Assembly: GCF_000337135.1 (NCBI RefSeq) | Contig: NZ_AOIN01000044.1 | Location: 84,014 to 137,809, forward strand | DNA from: Natrialba chahannaoensis JCM 10990 | GTDB taxonomy: Archaea > Halobacteriota > Halobacteria > Halobacteriales > Natrialbaceae | Direction of reading: 5' to 3' | Length of the DNA stretch: 53,796 nt | Part shown: positions 7,757 through 16,875 of the stretch, in pieces | How the letters are laid out: the number at the start of each line of letters is the position of its first letter | Position numbering within the stretch: position 1 is the first letter of the stretch | Translations under genes and position numbers: made by a program | Notes under the pieces: generated by a model | Databases searched by the model: none | Told to the model about the DNA's origin: nothing | What the model saw: only the letters and a program-made list of their open reading frames with translations

Positions 7757-8581
7757 GTGCGCGTAACGCTCCTCGGAACCGGCGATACGACCGGCACACC
7801 CACCGTCGGCTGTGAGTGTGATACCTGCGAAACTGCTCGCGAGCGCGATATCGAACGCACGCGCTTCTCGGTCCACGTCGAGAACGAACGTACGGATGAG
7901 TCCCTGCTCATCGACTTCAGCCCTGACTTCCGATACCAGTTCCTGCGCGAGTCGGTCTCGCTCCCCGACGCCGCCATCATCACCCACATCCATTTTGACC
8001 ACCTCGACGGCCTCGGCAACGTCTTTCGCGTCTTCGACTCGCTCGACGTCTACGCCGCCGATGAAACCGACCCCAAGACCGGCGAAAGCGTCGCCGAAAC
8101 CGTCGCCAACGACTACGACTACCTCAACGCCGTCAGTGTCCAGCCGACGACGCCACTCGAGTCCACCCGAATCTGTGGGTTCGACGTGACGCTCGTTCCG
8201 GTCGATCATCCGCCGCTTCTGTGTTATGGGCTCGCCATCGAGGACCCCGAAACCGGGGCGAAGCTGTCCCTGTCGGGTGATACGAGCTACGCGATTCCGC
8301 AAGCCTCGCGCGAGGTGCTCGCGGAGCCCGATCTACTGCTGGCGGATGCGATCGTTCCCGCGGAACTCTGTGATGCCCATCCGATTGGTGGCAGACACGA
8401 GGACGACGAGGGAGTGGCGCGTACCTTCGGGACCAAGCATATGACACGCGAGGGTGCACTCGCGCTCGCGGACGACCTCGACGCCGAGCGGGCGCGACTG
8501 GTCCACATCGCACACTTTTACCCGGTTACCGATGCGTTTGCGGAGCCGCTGGCACTCGACGGCGAGACGTACGAGCTGTGA
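7757..8581 (+). CDS. Metallo-beta-lactamase-fold hydrolase, PhnP-like
   Basis: The 274-aa protein starts with GTG at RVTLLGTGDTTGTPTVGC, a typical N-terminus of PhnP/RNase Z-like MBL proteins. A Cys-x-Cys-x2-Cys site (CECDTC) near residue 19 fits the extra structural zinc of PhnP. The catalytic HIHFDHLDG (HxHxDH) lies at about residue 78. Further ligands are probably in PVDHPPL, LSGDTSY and the C-terminal VHIAHFYP. Family members cleave phosphodiesters, such as cyclic ribose phosphates. Another GTG 30 bp upstream is possible but adds no conserved sequence. It may share a transcript with the preceding gene. Confidence 0.9.
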   Translation: MRVTLLGTGDTTGTPTVGCECDTCETARERDIERTRFSVHVENERTDESLLIDFSPDFRYQFLRESVSLPDAAIITHIHFDHLDGLGNVFRVFDSLDVYAADETDPKTGESVAETVANDYDYLNAVSVQPTTPLESTRICGFDVTLVPVDHPPLLCYGLAIEDPETGAKLSLSGDTSYAIPQASREVLAEPDLLLADAIVPAELCDAHPIGGRHEDDEGVARTFGTKHMTREGALALADDLDAERARLVHIAHFYPVTDAFAEPLALDGETYEL

Positions 8582-8766
8582 TCGTCGTAGTGAGTCCTCG
8601 TCACGTCGACCGACCGATGACGCTTGTTGTCACGCAAAACTGCTGTTAGCACCAGTTATAGGCCATCAGGCGGTGATGCGTTCTTTCCGAGGTGCAAGTA
8701 TCGACACGTAGCGGCTGCAAACCTAATCCCGACACGACTTTCACCCTCTCGTCCGTACCCCACGCC

Positions 8767-10065
8767 ATGAGCGACGACGCACAGGCCGAAGCCGGCACGG
8801 CCGAAGGGCAGGGTCCCGTCCAGATCTCGGAGGATCTCGCCCGCCATCTCGAGAACAAACGCGACGACCTCTTTGAGAAGTTAGAGATTCGGGACGAGTT
8901 CCCCGAGGCGGTACTCGAGGAGGCCAAAGCGCGAACGGAGAACGTCCAATCGGAGATTTCGGAAGGAATCGACGACCGAAAGGACCTGCGAGACCTGACA
9001 ACTTGGACGACGGACCCGATTGACGCCCAGGACTTCGACGACGCGCTCTCGATCGAAGAGCGCGAGGACGAGTACGTCCTCTGGGTCCACATCGCCGACG
9101 TGACTCACTACGTCAACCCGGAGACGGCGATGTGGGACGAGGCCGTCGAGCGCAGTAACACGGTCTATCTGCCGGGCTATACGATCCACATGCTCCCGCC
9201 GATTCTCGCGGAGTCGGTCTGCTCGCTCGTACCGAACGAGGAGCGCTTCGCCCACACCGTCGAGATGCACCTGGACAAGGAACACCTCGGCTACGAGAAC
9301 ATCGAGATTTACAAGTCGGTCATCGAGTCCGACGAGCGCCTGACGTACTCGCAGGCCGAGAATCGACTCGACGACCCCGACGCGCCACTACACAAGGAGA
9401 ACAAACTCGTCCACGAAGTCGCAGACCGGATGCACGAACAGCGCAAGGAAGACGGCTCGCTCGTCCTGAACCCGAGCCGCGATCGCGCGCACACGATTAT
9501 CGAGGAGTGCATGCTCAAGGCCAACAAGGCCGTCACGCACACGCTGATGTGGGACCGCGGGGTCGAGGCGATGTACCGCGTTCACCCGCAGCCAAGCCCG
9601 GACGAGTGGTCTGAGGCACTGCGCGAGATTCAGGACTTAGACGGCGTCTCGGTCCCTGGCGACACCTGGGACGACCCACGGAAGGCCGTCAACGCGACCC
9701 TAGAGGAGGCACCCGGTCGACAGCTCGATAAGATTCAGTGGGCCGTGATGAAGGTGATGCCCCGCGCGAAGTACATGAACGACCCGTTCGGCGGCCACCA
9801 CGCGCTGAACTTCGAGATCTACGGCCACTTCACCAGTCCGATCCGCCGCCTCTCGGACCTGATCAACCACTGGATTGTCTACCAAAACGACGTGCCAGAG
9901 AACCTCGTGGAACTCTGTGACCGCGCGAGCGACAAGCAGAAGGACGCAGAACAGTGTGAGCGCGAGTACAAGCAGTTCCTCCAGGAGGTCGGCCTCGATC
10001 CGATGGCGGTCAACAACCGTGGGATCGAAATTGTCGACGACGACGAAGCCGAAAAGACGCTGTAA
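8767..10065 (+). CDS. RNB-domain 3'-5' exoribonuclease (RNase R/II family)
   Basis: The 432-aa protein is almost only an RNB catalytic domain. TDPIDAQDFDDALSIE at about residues 79-94 gives the Mg-binding aspartates. MLPPILAESVCSL and the terminal-third GHFTSPIRRLSDLINHW are RNB hallmarks. It degrades RNA from the 3' end in the cytoplasm. Bacterial RNase R is about 800 aa; here the cold-shock and S1 RNA-binding domains are absent. Haloarchaea are known to rely on an RNase R homologue instead of an exosome. ATG 8767 (MSDDAQAEAG) is preferred over an in-frame start 75 bp upstream. It appears monocistronic. Confidence 0.92.
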   Translation: MSDDAQAEAGTAEGQGPVQISEDLARHLENKRDDLFEKLEIRDEFPEAVLEEAKARTENVQSEISEGIDDRKDLRDLTTWTTDPIDAQDFDDALSIEEREDEYVLWVHIADVTHYVNPETAMWDEAVERSNTVYLPGYTIHMLPPILAESVCSLVPNEERFAHTVEMHLDKEHLGYENIEIYKSVIESDERLTYSQAENRLDDPDAPLHKENKLVHEVADRMHEQRKEDGSLVLNPSRDRAHTIIEECMLKANKAVTHTLMWDRGVEAMYRVHPQPSPDEWSEALREIQDLDGVSVPGDTWDDPRKAVNATLEEAPGRQLDKIQWAVMKVMPRAKYMNDPFGGHHALNFEIYGHFTSPIRRLSDLINHWIVYQNDVPENLVELCDRASDKQKDAEQCEREYKQFLQEVGLDPMAVNNRGIEIVDDDEAEKTL

Positions 10066-10132
10066 GCGAAGCTGAGACCGCAAACAGGCTGAAGTGCGTG
10101 CGCCAGCAGCACGCCATCAACACAGCACCACG

Positions 10133-10696
10133 TTATAGCGACTTTTCGTAGATATACTCCTCGAGTACACCCTCGCCATCCACGGACTCCAGATCCGACG
10201 GTCGCGTTTCAACTCGCTCGAAGCCGCGCGATTCGTAGAACGAGACGCCGACCTCGTTGTCCGCGAGGACGGTGAGTCGAAGTCGCTCGCTGTGTGAGCG
10301 CAGATCGGCCTCGATGCGGGCGATCAGCGCCGTTCCGACCCCTTCTCCCCAGACGCTCGGCCGGGCGTACAGCCGTGGGAGGTATGCGGTTTCCGGCTCA
10401 TCTGGATCGACGCCAGCGTGTGCGAAGCCGACGGCGGCTGTAGCGTTTTCAGCGTTCTCACTACTGGCTGGGCCGCCGCCCTCGGATGGAACGGCGACCA
10501 GAAACGACGCTCCCGCTTGGTCGGCTGCGTTCGCGATGGAGGACTCGAGTTCGTCCAGTTCGTACCAGTCGTCGATCATCCGGTCGACCTGCGACGCGCC
10601 GAGGAAGTCATCGTAGGCGGCGTGCCAGCTTTCGTGGGCGATTTCCCGGATGGTTTCTGCGGCCGACGGCGGTGCCTGGTGAACAGTCCAGTTCAT
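10133..10696 (-). CDS. GNAT-family N-acetyltransferase
   Basis: This 187-aa protein begins MNWTVHQAPPSAAETIREI and has a full GNAT fold. The acetyl-CoA loop YARPSVWGEGVGTALI lies near residue 112 and the motif-B helix NEVGVSFYESRGFERV near 150. It could acetylate a protein N-terminus, polyamine or small molecule; nothing narrows this. An insert at about 70-88 is Ser/Glu/Asn-rich. It is convergent with the RNB exonuclease and alone on its strand. Confidence 0.88.
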   Translation of the reverse strand: MNWTVHQAPPSAAETIREIAHESWHAAYDDFLGASQVDRMIDDWYELDELESSIANAADQAGASFLVAVPSEGGGPASSENAENATAAVGFAHAGVDPDEPETAYLPRLYARPSVWGEGVGTALIARIEADLRSHSERLRLTVLADNEVGVSFYESRGFERVETRPSDLESVDGEGVLEEYIYEKSL

Positions 10697-10794
10697 AGAC
10701 GGATTTCTGCCGTAGTCGACAAAAGTACTGGCCTGGTGTGTCTTGGTGTCTCACAGTCGGTGGAAAACACACGCAGGGGAGCGGAGGTCCGGAG

Positions 10795-10845
10795 AAAAAC
10801 GAAAACAGAACAGAACAGAGCAGAGCAGAAGACAGGACAAAACCC
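10795..10845. repeat. Purine-rich ACAGA/GCAGA short tandem tract
   Basis: The stretch gaaaacagaacagaacagagcagagcagaagacaggac is a run of imperfect 5-bp repeats. It lies between two minus-strand genes, just past the 3' end of the sugar kinase. On the minus strand it is a pyrimidine (T/C) run and may help terminate kdgK transcription. Confidence 0.45.
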
Positions 10846-10857
10846 CAACTGCACCCG

Positions 10858-11811
10858 TCAGCGAGAAATATCCTCCCCGCGCTCCGAAACGACCTCTTCA
10901 ACTTCCTCCTCCGTAACCAGCGCCGCGTCGCCCGGAATCGTCCGCTTGAGCGCTGCCGTCGCGGCCGCGTACTCGAGTGCCGTTGGGACGTCGTCGCCGT
11001 CGAGTCGGCGGGCGATGAACGCGCCGGTGAAGGCGTCGCCGGTGCCGATGGCGTCGGCGGTGTCGGTCTCGTAGGCCGCCTGGTCGTGGACGACGCTGTC
11101 GTGCCAGCCGATTGCGCCCTCGTCGCCGCGGGTGACGACGACGGTGGTGAAGTTGTACTGGGAGCCGAGTTTGTGTGCGAGCTGGCGCGGGTCGCCCTCG
11201 AAACCGAGGACGGCACGGGCGTCGCGGGCGGCGATGACGAGGATGTCGATGCCGGGGAACAGCCGGGTCATCGTCGATTCGGCTTCCTCGGGGCTCCAGA
11301 GCTTCCGTCGGTAGTTGAAATCGACGGCGGTCGTCGTCCCGCCCTGTCTGGCCGCCTTGAGCAGGTTTGCTGTAGCATCCCGGAGTGATTCGGAGAGCGC
11401 GGGCGTGATACCGCTGGTGAAGAACACCTGCGCGTTCTGAATCAGGTCGAGGTTGAACTCGCTTGCCGAGGCGGTCGTGATAGCGCTGTCCGCGCGGTCG
11501 TAGATGACGTTCGTGCCGCGGGGTGAGCCACCTTGCTCCAGGTAGTAGGTGCCCTGTCGGCCGCGGTGGCTCCAGACCACGTCCGTCTCGATGCCGTGCT
11601 GTCTGAGTTCGCCGACGACGCGTCGGCCGAGCGGCGTCTCGGGTACCTTCGACAGCCATGTCGATTCAGTGCCGAATCGCTGGGCAGCGATAGCAACGTT
11701 GCTCTCTGCGCCGCCGGCGTGGACCTCGAGTTCGGTCGCGTTCTCGAGTCGCTCGTGACCAGGTGGGGAGAGTCGGAGCATCGACTCGCCGAAGGTGACG
11801 AGTTCGCTCAC
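10858..11811 (-). CDS. kdgK: 2-keto-3-deoxygluconate kinase (PfkB family)
   Basis: The 317-aa protein starts with GTG (SELVTFGESMLRLSP). It has the PfkB N-terminal glycine motif (VHAGGAESNVAIAAQRFG, about 32-49) and the C-terminal signature DAIGTGDAFTGAF near residue 250, with the catalytic Asp. The GES-x-RL start and active-site residues fit KDG kinases, which phosphorylate 2-keto-3-deoxygluconate with ATP to KDPG. This is the kinase step of the haloarchaeal semi-phosphorylative Entner-Doudoroff pathway. The matching aldolase candidate lies 5 kb away at 16.9 kb. A related sugar or nucleoside kinase activity cannot be excluded. Confidence 0.86.
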   Translation of the reverse strand: MSELVTFGESMLRLSPPGHERLENATELEVHAGGAESNVAIAAQRFGTESTWLSKVPETPLGRRVVGELRQHGIETDVVWSHRGRQGTYYLEQGGSPRGTNVIYDRADSAITTASASEFNLDLIQNAQVFFTSGITPALSESLRDATANLLKAARQGGTTTAVDFNYRRKLWSPEEAESTMTRLFPGIDILVIAARDARAVLGFEGDPRQLAHKLGSQYNFTTVVVTRGDEGAIGWHDSVVHDQAAYETDTADAIGTGDAFTGAFIARRLDGDDVPTALEYAAATAALKRTIPGDAALVTEEEVEEVVSERGEDISR

Positions 11812-11917
11812 GGATCAACCCTCCGCTGTCGGCCGGTGCCGTCTGTCCGAGTCATATCGCGACAATCGGACGCTGCCGGTATAAGTTGTTCCAATGTCAC
11901 GTGCGCGACCCGTCGGT

Positions 11918-13036
11918 TCAGACACCGCCGACTTCACTGACTTCGTCGCCCGACTCGACGGCGACCACGGCCGTCGCTCCCGTTCCCTCACCGACGCGCT
12001 CGACCGGCACACCGAACGACTCGAGTAAGTCGCAACTCGAGTCGACGTGATCGGTGACGGCGGGAACGCGAACCCGGCCGCTGGCGAGTGCGAGAAAAAC
12101 GAGGAGCTGATCTGCCAGATGGCGGTCGACGGCTGCGTCGCCGGCCAGAAATCGGTTCGCGGCGTCCGCGGCGTCCTCGCCGACGCGCTCGGCTGGCACG
12201 CCGCGCTCGCCGAGTGCGTTGCAGCCCGCGATGGGAACGCCGTCTTCGGACTCGAGTCGGAGCACGATCGCCGAGCCTGGGCAGGCGCTCGCCGCGGTCG
12301 TCTCGATCTGTTCGACGACCTCGCACTCGTCGAGCGCTGATTGGGTGTCAGGGTTCTCAGCTCCCACCGACTCGAGCCCGAGCCAATTCAGCGCCCCCGC
12401 AGCCTGTCGATGTGCGACGTCCTGCTCTGCGAGCGCAGCGGCCTCTGTCGAGTACACGCGGAGTCCAGCCACGTCCGGCCGCTCGACCAGCGAGGGAGCG
12501 TCGAGTGGCTCGATTTCGGACGGCGCAAGATGGAGCGTCGCCCGTCCGCCACCATCGGGATAGAATCCGCGCCGCTCACACTCGATCGCGGCAGTGAGTC
12601 CGAATCGGCGCAGCAGCGGCAGTTTCACGTATCGCGTGTAATCGAGTGGCGGCGACCACGCCACATCCGTCCCGCCGGTCACCGTCAGTGACAGCGGGGA
12701 CTCGAGTACGGTCGCCAGCGGGAGGACGGCGTCGAACAGCAGCGTCACGCTGCCAGCGGTGCCGATGTCGACAGCGTACTCTCCGCCCGCGAGTCGGAAC
12801 GTTCCGGGATCGAACGCGACGGTCTCCGCGCCGTGGTCGGCACCCGATACGTCGGCGTCGATGAGTTCGGCCATCGTCTCGAGGACCGCCAGGTGCTGGT
12901 GAGCCAATCCCGGTGTCGGTCGGTCACCGCGAACGTTCTCGATCCGAATCGGTCTGGACTCGAGTACCGACAGTGCGAGTGCGTTTCGCAGGAACTGTCC
13001 CCCGGCGTGTTCGCCGTCGAGTTCGAGCGTTGTCAT
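11918..13036 (-). CDS. rtcA: RNA 3'-terminal phosphate cyclase
   Basis: The 372-aa protein begins MTTLELDGEHAGGQFLRNAL, a typical RtcA start (substrate loop EGGGQ-like, here EHAGGQ). The catalytic-histidine motif RHLADQLLVFLALASG lies near residue 310. FYPDGGGRATLHL and PGSAIVLRLE match the family core. The enzyme converts RNA 3'-phosphates to 2',3'-cyclic phosphates through an AMP-histidine intermediate. ATG 13036 is chosen because the family sequence starts there; an open frame extends to 13207. It is divergent from the broken small gene at 13161. Confidence 0.93.
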   Translation of the reverse strand: MTTLELDGEHAGGQFLRNALALSVLESRPIRIENVRGDRPTPGLAHQHLAVLETMAELIDADVSGADHGAETVAFDPGTFRLAGGEYAVDIGTAGSVTLLFDAVLPLATVLESPLSLTVTGGTDVAWSPPLDYTRYVKLPLLRRFGLTAAIECERRGFYPDGGGRATLHLAPSEIEPLDAPSLVERPDVAGLRVYSTEAAALAEQDVAHRQAAGALNWLGLESVGAENPDTQSALDECEVVEQIETTAASACPGSAIVLRLESEDGVPIAGCNALGERGVPAERVGEDAADAANRFLAGDAAVDRHLADQLLVFLALASGRVRVPAVTDHVDSSCDLLESFGVPVERVGEGTGATAVVAVESGDEVSEVGGV

Positions 13037-13160
13037 GGCAGCCGGTACGTGCTGGAGTGCCGTTTCGTTGTCGACGCCAATGAGACCACACCGAGCGACT
13101 GGGTCGCAGACCGTTCCGCTTCGCGAATATTGTGGATGCGTTGGCGGAAACACCCAACGA

Positions 13161-13398
13161 ATGCGACTGTGGGCCGATTCGTTTCGACGGCGCTGGGTGC
13201 TCGACACCTACTGGGCCGGCGAACTCGTCGGCGGGCGTTTAGGTCTACACAGAAACCGGCTACCAGATTGCGTTCGCGATTGCGACCAGTGCAGCGGTCG
13301 TCGCGCTCCTCTGTGGCCTCTGGCTCTCCTATCACGAACGCCGTTCTGAGAGCCCAGTCCGCTCGCTCGACGAACCGGATACACACCGCGCAGAATAG
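13161..13398 (+). pseudogene. Small membrane protein gene with a +1 frameshift
   Basis: From ATG 13161 the frame reads MRLWADSFRRRWVLDTYWAG up to about 13240. From 13243 a different frame reads VYTETGYQIAFAIATSAA, a hydrophobic helix and a polar tail, ending at TAG 13396-13398. The second frame has no start codon and a TAG just upstream. Joining the two by removing one base near the tttagg at 13238-13243 gives a sensible protein of about 78 aa with one or two membrane helices. This is either a disabled gene or a one-base sequencing error. Confidence 0.5.
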
Positions 13399-13425
13399 CG
13401 GTCAGAAACCGACGCGACGGTGACC

Positions 13426-15714
13426 TTAGCCGCTGTGACCCGGATAATCCCGCTCGAACCGATCCTCGATTTCGGCCTCGTCGAACTGCACGATCACCGG
13501 CCGCCCGTGCGGACAGGCGTACGGATTTGCACAGTCGTCGAGCGCCGCGAGCAGATCAACGACAGAGCCCTCCGTCAGCGACGTGTTGCCCGTGATCGAC
13601 GGATAACACGCCAGGTCGCCGATAAACTCGTCCGCCAGCGCGTCGACCGTCTCCGCGCCTGCCTCGCGGTCGCCCTCGACGAACGAGACGAGCACGTCCC
13701 GAAGCTGGTCCGGCTCGAGCGTCTTCTCGAACACCGCCGGCACGGTCGTCACCGCCACCGTCCGGTCATCGACCCGGTCCGCGTAGAAGCCAAGTTGCGC
13801 GAGCGCATCGCGGTAGGCCGCAAACGCCTCCGCTTCGGCAGCGGTCAACTCGAGTTCGACTGGCGAGGCCAGCGCCTGCGCGGAGGAGTCTTCATCGAAC
13901 GCAGCGCGAAGGCGCTCGTAGTTGACTCGCTCGTCGGCAGCGTGCTGGTCGATCAGTACGAGGCCGTCGTCGGTTTCGCAGACGAGGTAGGTGTGGCTCA
14001 GTTGGCCGAGCACCCGTAGCGGCGGCAGCGAGTCGAACTGGCGATTCTCTGCGCTGCCCGTCGCAGCGTCGCCCGCGAGCGTCCGTTGTTCGGTCGCGTT
14101 GTCGAACTTGCGTTCGTGTTCGCGAGTCGGATGTTCCTGGTTTTGTTCCGACGCTGTGCGGTCGAACTTGCTTTCCCCCTGCGTCCCGGCGGTCTCCGAT
14201 GTATTCGTCGGGGCGGGGGCCGCCGATTCCGGGTTTTGGTCCCGATCCGTATCCCGAGCCTTATCGCCCGAACCGGCCGGCGAGCTGGACGATGCGGCGG
14301 AGGCGGAATCGGCTACATCGTCGTCTGGGTGGAACTCTGCGGCCGACTGGAACTCGGGGTCATCCGACTCTATCGGCTCACTCGTCGCCGCCGAGTTCGC
14401 TGACCCCACCGACTCCAAATCTCCTGCTCGATTCGGCCCTGTCGGCGTCCGGTCGCCGTCGACAGCGCTCGTGGCTGTCTCCTCGTTCGTATCGCTCGTT
14501 GTGTCACCGCTCTCGAGTACCCCCGACTCGTCGGCGTCGCCTTCGGAAGTGCCCGTTTCCGCTGCACTCGTCTCGGCTCCATTACCCGCTCGCTCCGCCA
14601 GCTCCTCCTGCGTCGGCGTCACCCGTGCCTCGTCCGGTGCCGAGCGACCGCGCGGCGCTCGCGAGCGAAGCAGGCCGTGCTCGAGGAGGGCACTTTCGAC
14701 CGCCGAATCGACCTGTCGGCGCACCGCGTCATCGTCGTCGAAACGCACCTCCCGTTTGCGCGGGTGGACGTTCACGTCGACGGCGTCGCCAGGAACCTCG
14801 TGAAAGAGCACGACGAATGGGTAGCGATCGCCGCCGAGCTGCGTGCCGTAGGCACCCATGACCCCCTCTCGGAGCGCGTCTGAGGTCACCGCACGGTCGT
14901 TGACGTACGTCGCCAGATACTCTCGGCTCGCACGATTCGTCTCGGGATGGGAGACGAGACCGGCGACGGACTCGAGTGGCCCCGGCGGAAGTTCCTCGCC
15001 GTCGGCGTCGACGGGGATCATTGCGGAGGCGACCTCGCGGCCGTAGACAGCGAGGACGGCGGCCTGCAGGTCGTCCTGCCCGGTCGTCGAGAATACCTCG
15101 CGGCCGTCGTGAGTCAGCGAGACGGCTACGTCCGGGTTCGCGAGCGCGTAGCGGGTGACGATGCGATTGACGTGGGCGAACTCGGTCGCAGTCGTCTTGA
15201 GGAATTTCCGGCGGGCGGGCGTGTTGTAGAAGAGATCCGCGACCTCGACTGTTGTTCCTGAGGGACAGCCGGTCGGCGAGACCGATTCGACGGTGCCGCC
15301 CTCGTAGACGAGTTCGGTGCCCGCGCCGTCGCTGTCCTGTGGTCGCGACTGGATGGTCAGGCGCGCGACGGAGCCGATGGTGTGCAGGGCTTCGCCGCGG
15401 AAGCCGAGGGTGGCCACACCCGACTCGAGGTCGTCGAGGCCGCTGATCTTGCTCGTCGTGTGCTGGCGGACGGCAGCGCGAAGGTCGGCTTCAGTCATGC
15501 CGTGACCGTCGTCCGCGACGCGGACGAGGTCCGTGCCGCCAGCCTCGACGGTGACGTCGATACTCGAAGCCCCGGCGTCGAGGCTGTTCTCGACGAGTTC
15601 CTTGACGGCGCTTGCGGGCCGTTCGACGACCTCGCCGGCGGCGATGCGGGCGACGGTGTCCTCGTCTAACTGGTGAATCTCGGTTTCGTCGGTCGGTGGT
15701 TGTGTGTCGGTCAT
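13426..15714 (-). CDS. mutL: DNA mismatch repair protein MutL
   Basis: The 762-aa protein has the GHKL ATPase N-terminus, with ELVENSLDAGAS, DDGHGM and TLGFRGEAL in the first 110 residues. A long Ser/Glu/Asp-rich linker (about 350-560) is typical of a halophile. The C-terminal domain contains the endonuclease motif DQHAADERVNYE near residue 586, which fits DQHA(X)2E(X)4E. It also has the CPHGRP motif near the end, so it should be a nicking MutL. It works with MutS, encoded on the same strand at 19.8-22.5 kb. Length is normal and the start is ATG. Known haloarchaea carry such bacterial-type MMR genes. Confidence 0.96.
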   Translation of the reverse strand: MTDTQPPTDETEIHQLDEDTVARIAAGEVVERPASAVKELVENSLDAGASSIDVTVEAGGTDLVRVADDGHGMTEADLRAAVRQHTTSKISGLDDLESGVATLGFRGEALHTIGSVARLTIQSRPQDSDGAGTELVYEGGTVESVSPTGCPSGTTVEVADLFYNTPARRKFLKTTATEFAHVNRIVTRYALANPDVAVSLTHDGREVFSTTGQDDLQAAVLAVYGREVASAMIPVDADGEELPPGPLESVAGLVSHPETNRASREYLATYVNDRAVTSDALREGVMGAYGTQLGGDRYPFVVLFHEVPGDAVDVNVHPRKREVRFDDDDAVRRQVDSAVESALLEHGLLRSRAPRGRSAPDEARVTPTQEELAERAGNGAETSAAETGTSEGDADESGVLESGDTTSDTNEETATSAVDGDRTPTGPNRAGDLESVGSANSAATSEPIESDDPEFQSAAEFHPDDDVADSASAASSSSPAGSGDKARDTDRDQNPESAAPAPTNTSETAGTQGESKFDRTASEQNQEHPTREHERKFDNATEQRTLAGDAATGSAENRQFDSLPPLRVLGQLSHTYLVCETDDGLVLIDQHAADERVNYERLRAAFDEDSSAQALASPVELELTAAEAEAFAAYRDALAQLGFYADRVDDRTVAVTTVPAVFEKTLEPDQLRDVLVSFVEGDREAGAETVDALADEFIGDLACYPSITGNTSLTEGSVVDLLAALDDCANPYACPHGRPVIVQFDEAEIEDRFERDYPGHSG

Positions 15715-15855
15715 GGTTCGGGCACAGTCTCAGGTGGGCGCGAGTTCGGACCGACTCGAGTGCGAGTGTAAGTGCGAGCACAAACGCGAGCGCGGCTGCG
15801 ATGTCGGTCCGGACGATAACGTCGGCGTATGGTCCCAACTGGGGCTCGAGGGAGG

Positions 15856-16848
15856 TCAGAATTGCGGTTCATCAGCCGTGACTGGGTCGACTCGCTGTGG
15901 TCGGTTCCGGCCGCTCGTCTCGACGGCCTCGAGTACGGCGTCCACGTCGTCGATTGCAGCGCGATCACACCGGATATCCGGCCACCAGCGCCGTTCGAGT
16001 ACGAGTCGGTCCTCAGTCAGGCGGACGCCGGTGAACCGGTCCCAGGGAACGACGCGCCGGTAGGACGGTCGAAACCGAGGTTCGACGACGAGCCCGTCCG
16101 CGTAGGCACGAATCTCGGCACGCGCGTAGTCGAAGTCTGGAACCGAGAACAGCGTGGTCGGCGTGTCACTCGACGACGGGAGTCGGACGGTCGGTGCCCA
16201 GCCGAGAAGGAGACTGACCGCGCCAAGCGCGCCGAGCCGAGTCGGGAGCCTGTTCGACCCCGAAAGCGCGTACGTGAGGCCAGCGAACAGCAGCGAACCA
16301 ACCCCGAGTGCAATCAGCGGCGGGTTGGGTCCCGACTGGTACCACGTCCACTCGATGATCGGCGCTCCGTCATCGACCGTCGCACCGACGGCGAGGTCGT
16401 GTGCGGCGTGTGCTGCGAGCCGTCCCGTCAGCAGAACGCCAGCCGCCGGAATGAGAAGAAGGAGTGTGAGCCCCGTTTCTGGAACGAGCCCCGTCGAATC
16501 GAGAACGAGTGCGCCACCGGCAAAGAGCGGCGCGGGTAGCCAGAGGGCAAGCGTCCGCCACCGAAAGCGCCCGAGGCGGAACAGGAGGGACGGGCGAATT
16601 CGGGCGAGAACGATCCCACCGAGCACCCCTCCCGTGAACGCGGTCGGCAGGGAGGTAAGTAGAACCTCAGTGGCCGCGCCCGTGGCGACCGAGACGAGCG
16701 CGGTGACACCCACCGTGACGACGGCGAGGTAGAGTCCAACGGCGGCAGGCGTGCTCACGCCGACGTCCAGATCGGCCTGGTCGGACGAGTCGGTCAGCTC
16801 GGCCAACCCACCGACACCCGTCGTCGAGTCAGCTTCGGGGCCACTCAT
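15856..16848 (-). CDS. Membrane protein with C-terminal PH-like domain, unknown role
   Basis: The 330-aa protein begins with an acidic 30-residue cytoplasmic segment, then about six hydrophobic helices at 33-58, 63-80, 95-120, 124-145, 178-198 and 205-220. A soluble C-terminal region (about 230-320) contains IRAYADGLVVEPRF and LVLERRWWPDIRCDRAAIDDVD. That pattern resembles PH-like domains of bacterial and archaeal membrane proteins (bPH2/YdbT type). No catalytic residues are seen. It lies between mutL and the aldolase gene, same strand, with gaps of 141 and 27 bp. I cannot name a function. Confidence 0.75.
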   Translation of the reverse strand: MSGPEADSTTGVGGLAELTDSSDQADLDVGVSTPAAVGLYLAVVTVGVTALVSVATGAATEVLLTSLPTAFTGGVLGGIVLARIRPSLLFRLGRFRWRTLALWLPAPLFAGGALVLDSTGLVPETGLTLLLLIPAAGVLLTGRLAAHAAHDLAVGATVDDGAPIIEWTWYQSGPNPPLIALGVGSLLFAGLTYALSGSNRLPTRLGALGAVSLLLGWAPTVRLPSSSDTPTTLFSVPDFDYARAEIRAYADGLVVEPRFRPSYRRVVPWDRFTGVRLTEDRLVLERRWWPDIRCDRAAIDDVDAVLEAVETSGRNRPQRVDPVTADEPQF

Positions 16849-16875
16849 ATGTCAACACGTCCCCACTTCGGCGTA

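Noticed and set aside
7220-8302. 360-codon minus-strand frame over the nucleotidyltransferase-like and MBL genes
   Set aside because: It runs antisense through two genes and has Val/Asp/Arg-rich shadow composition with no motif, while the plus strand shows HxHxDH.
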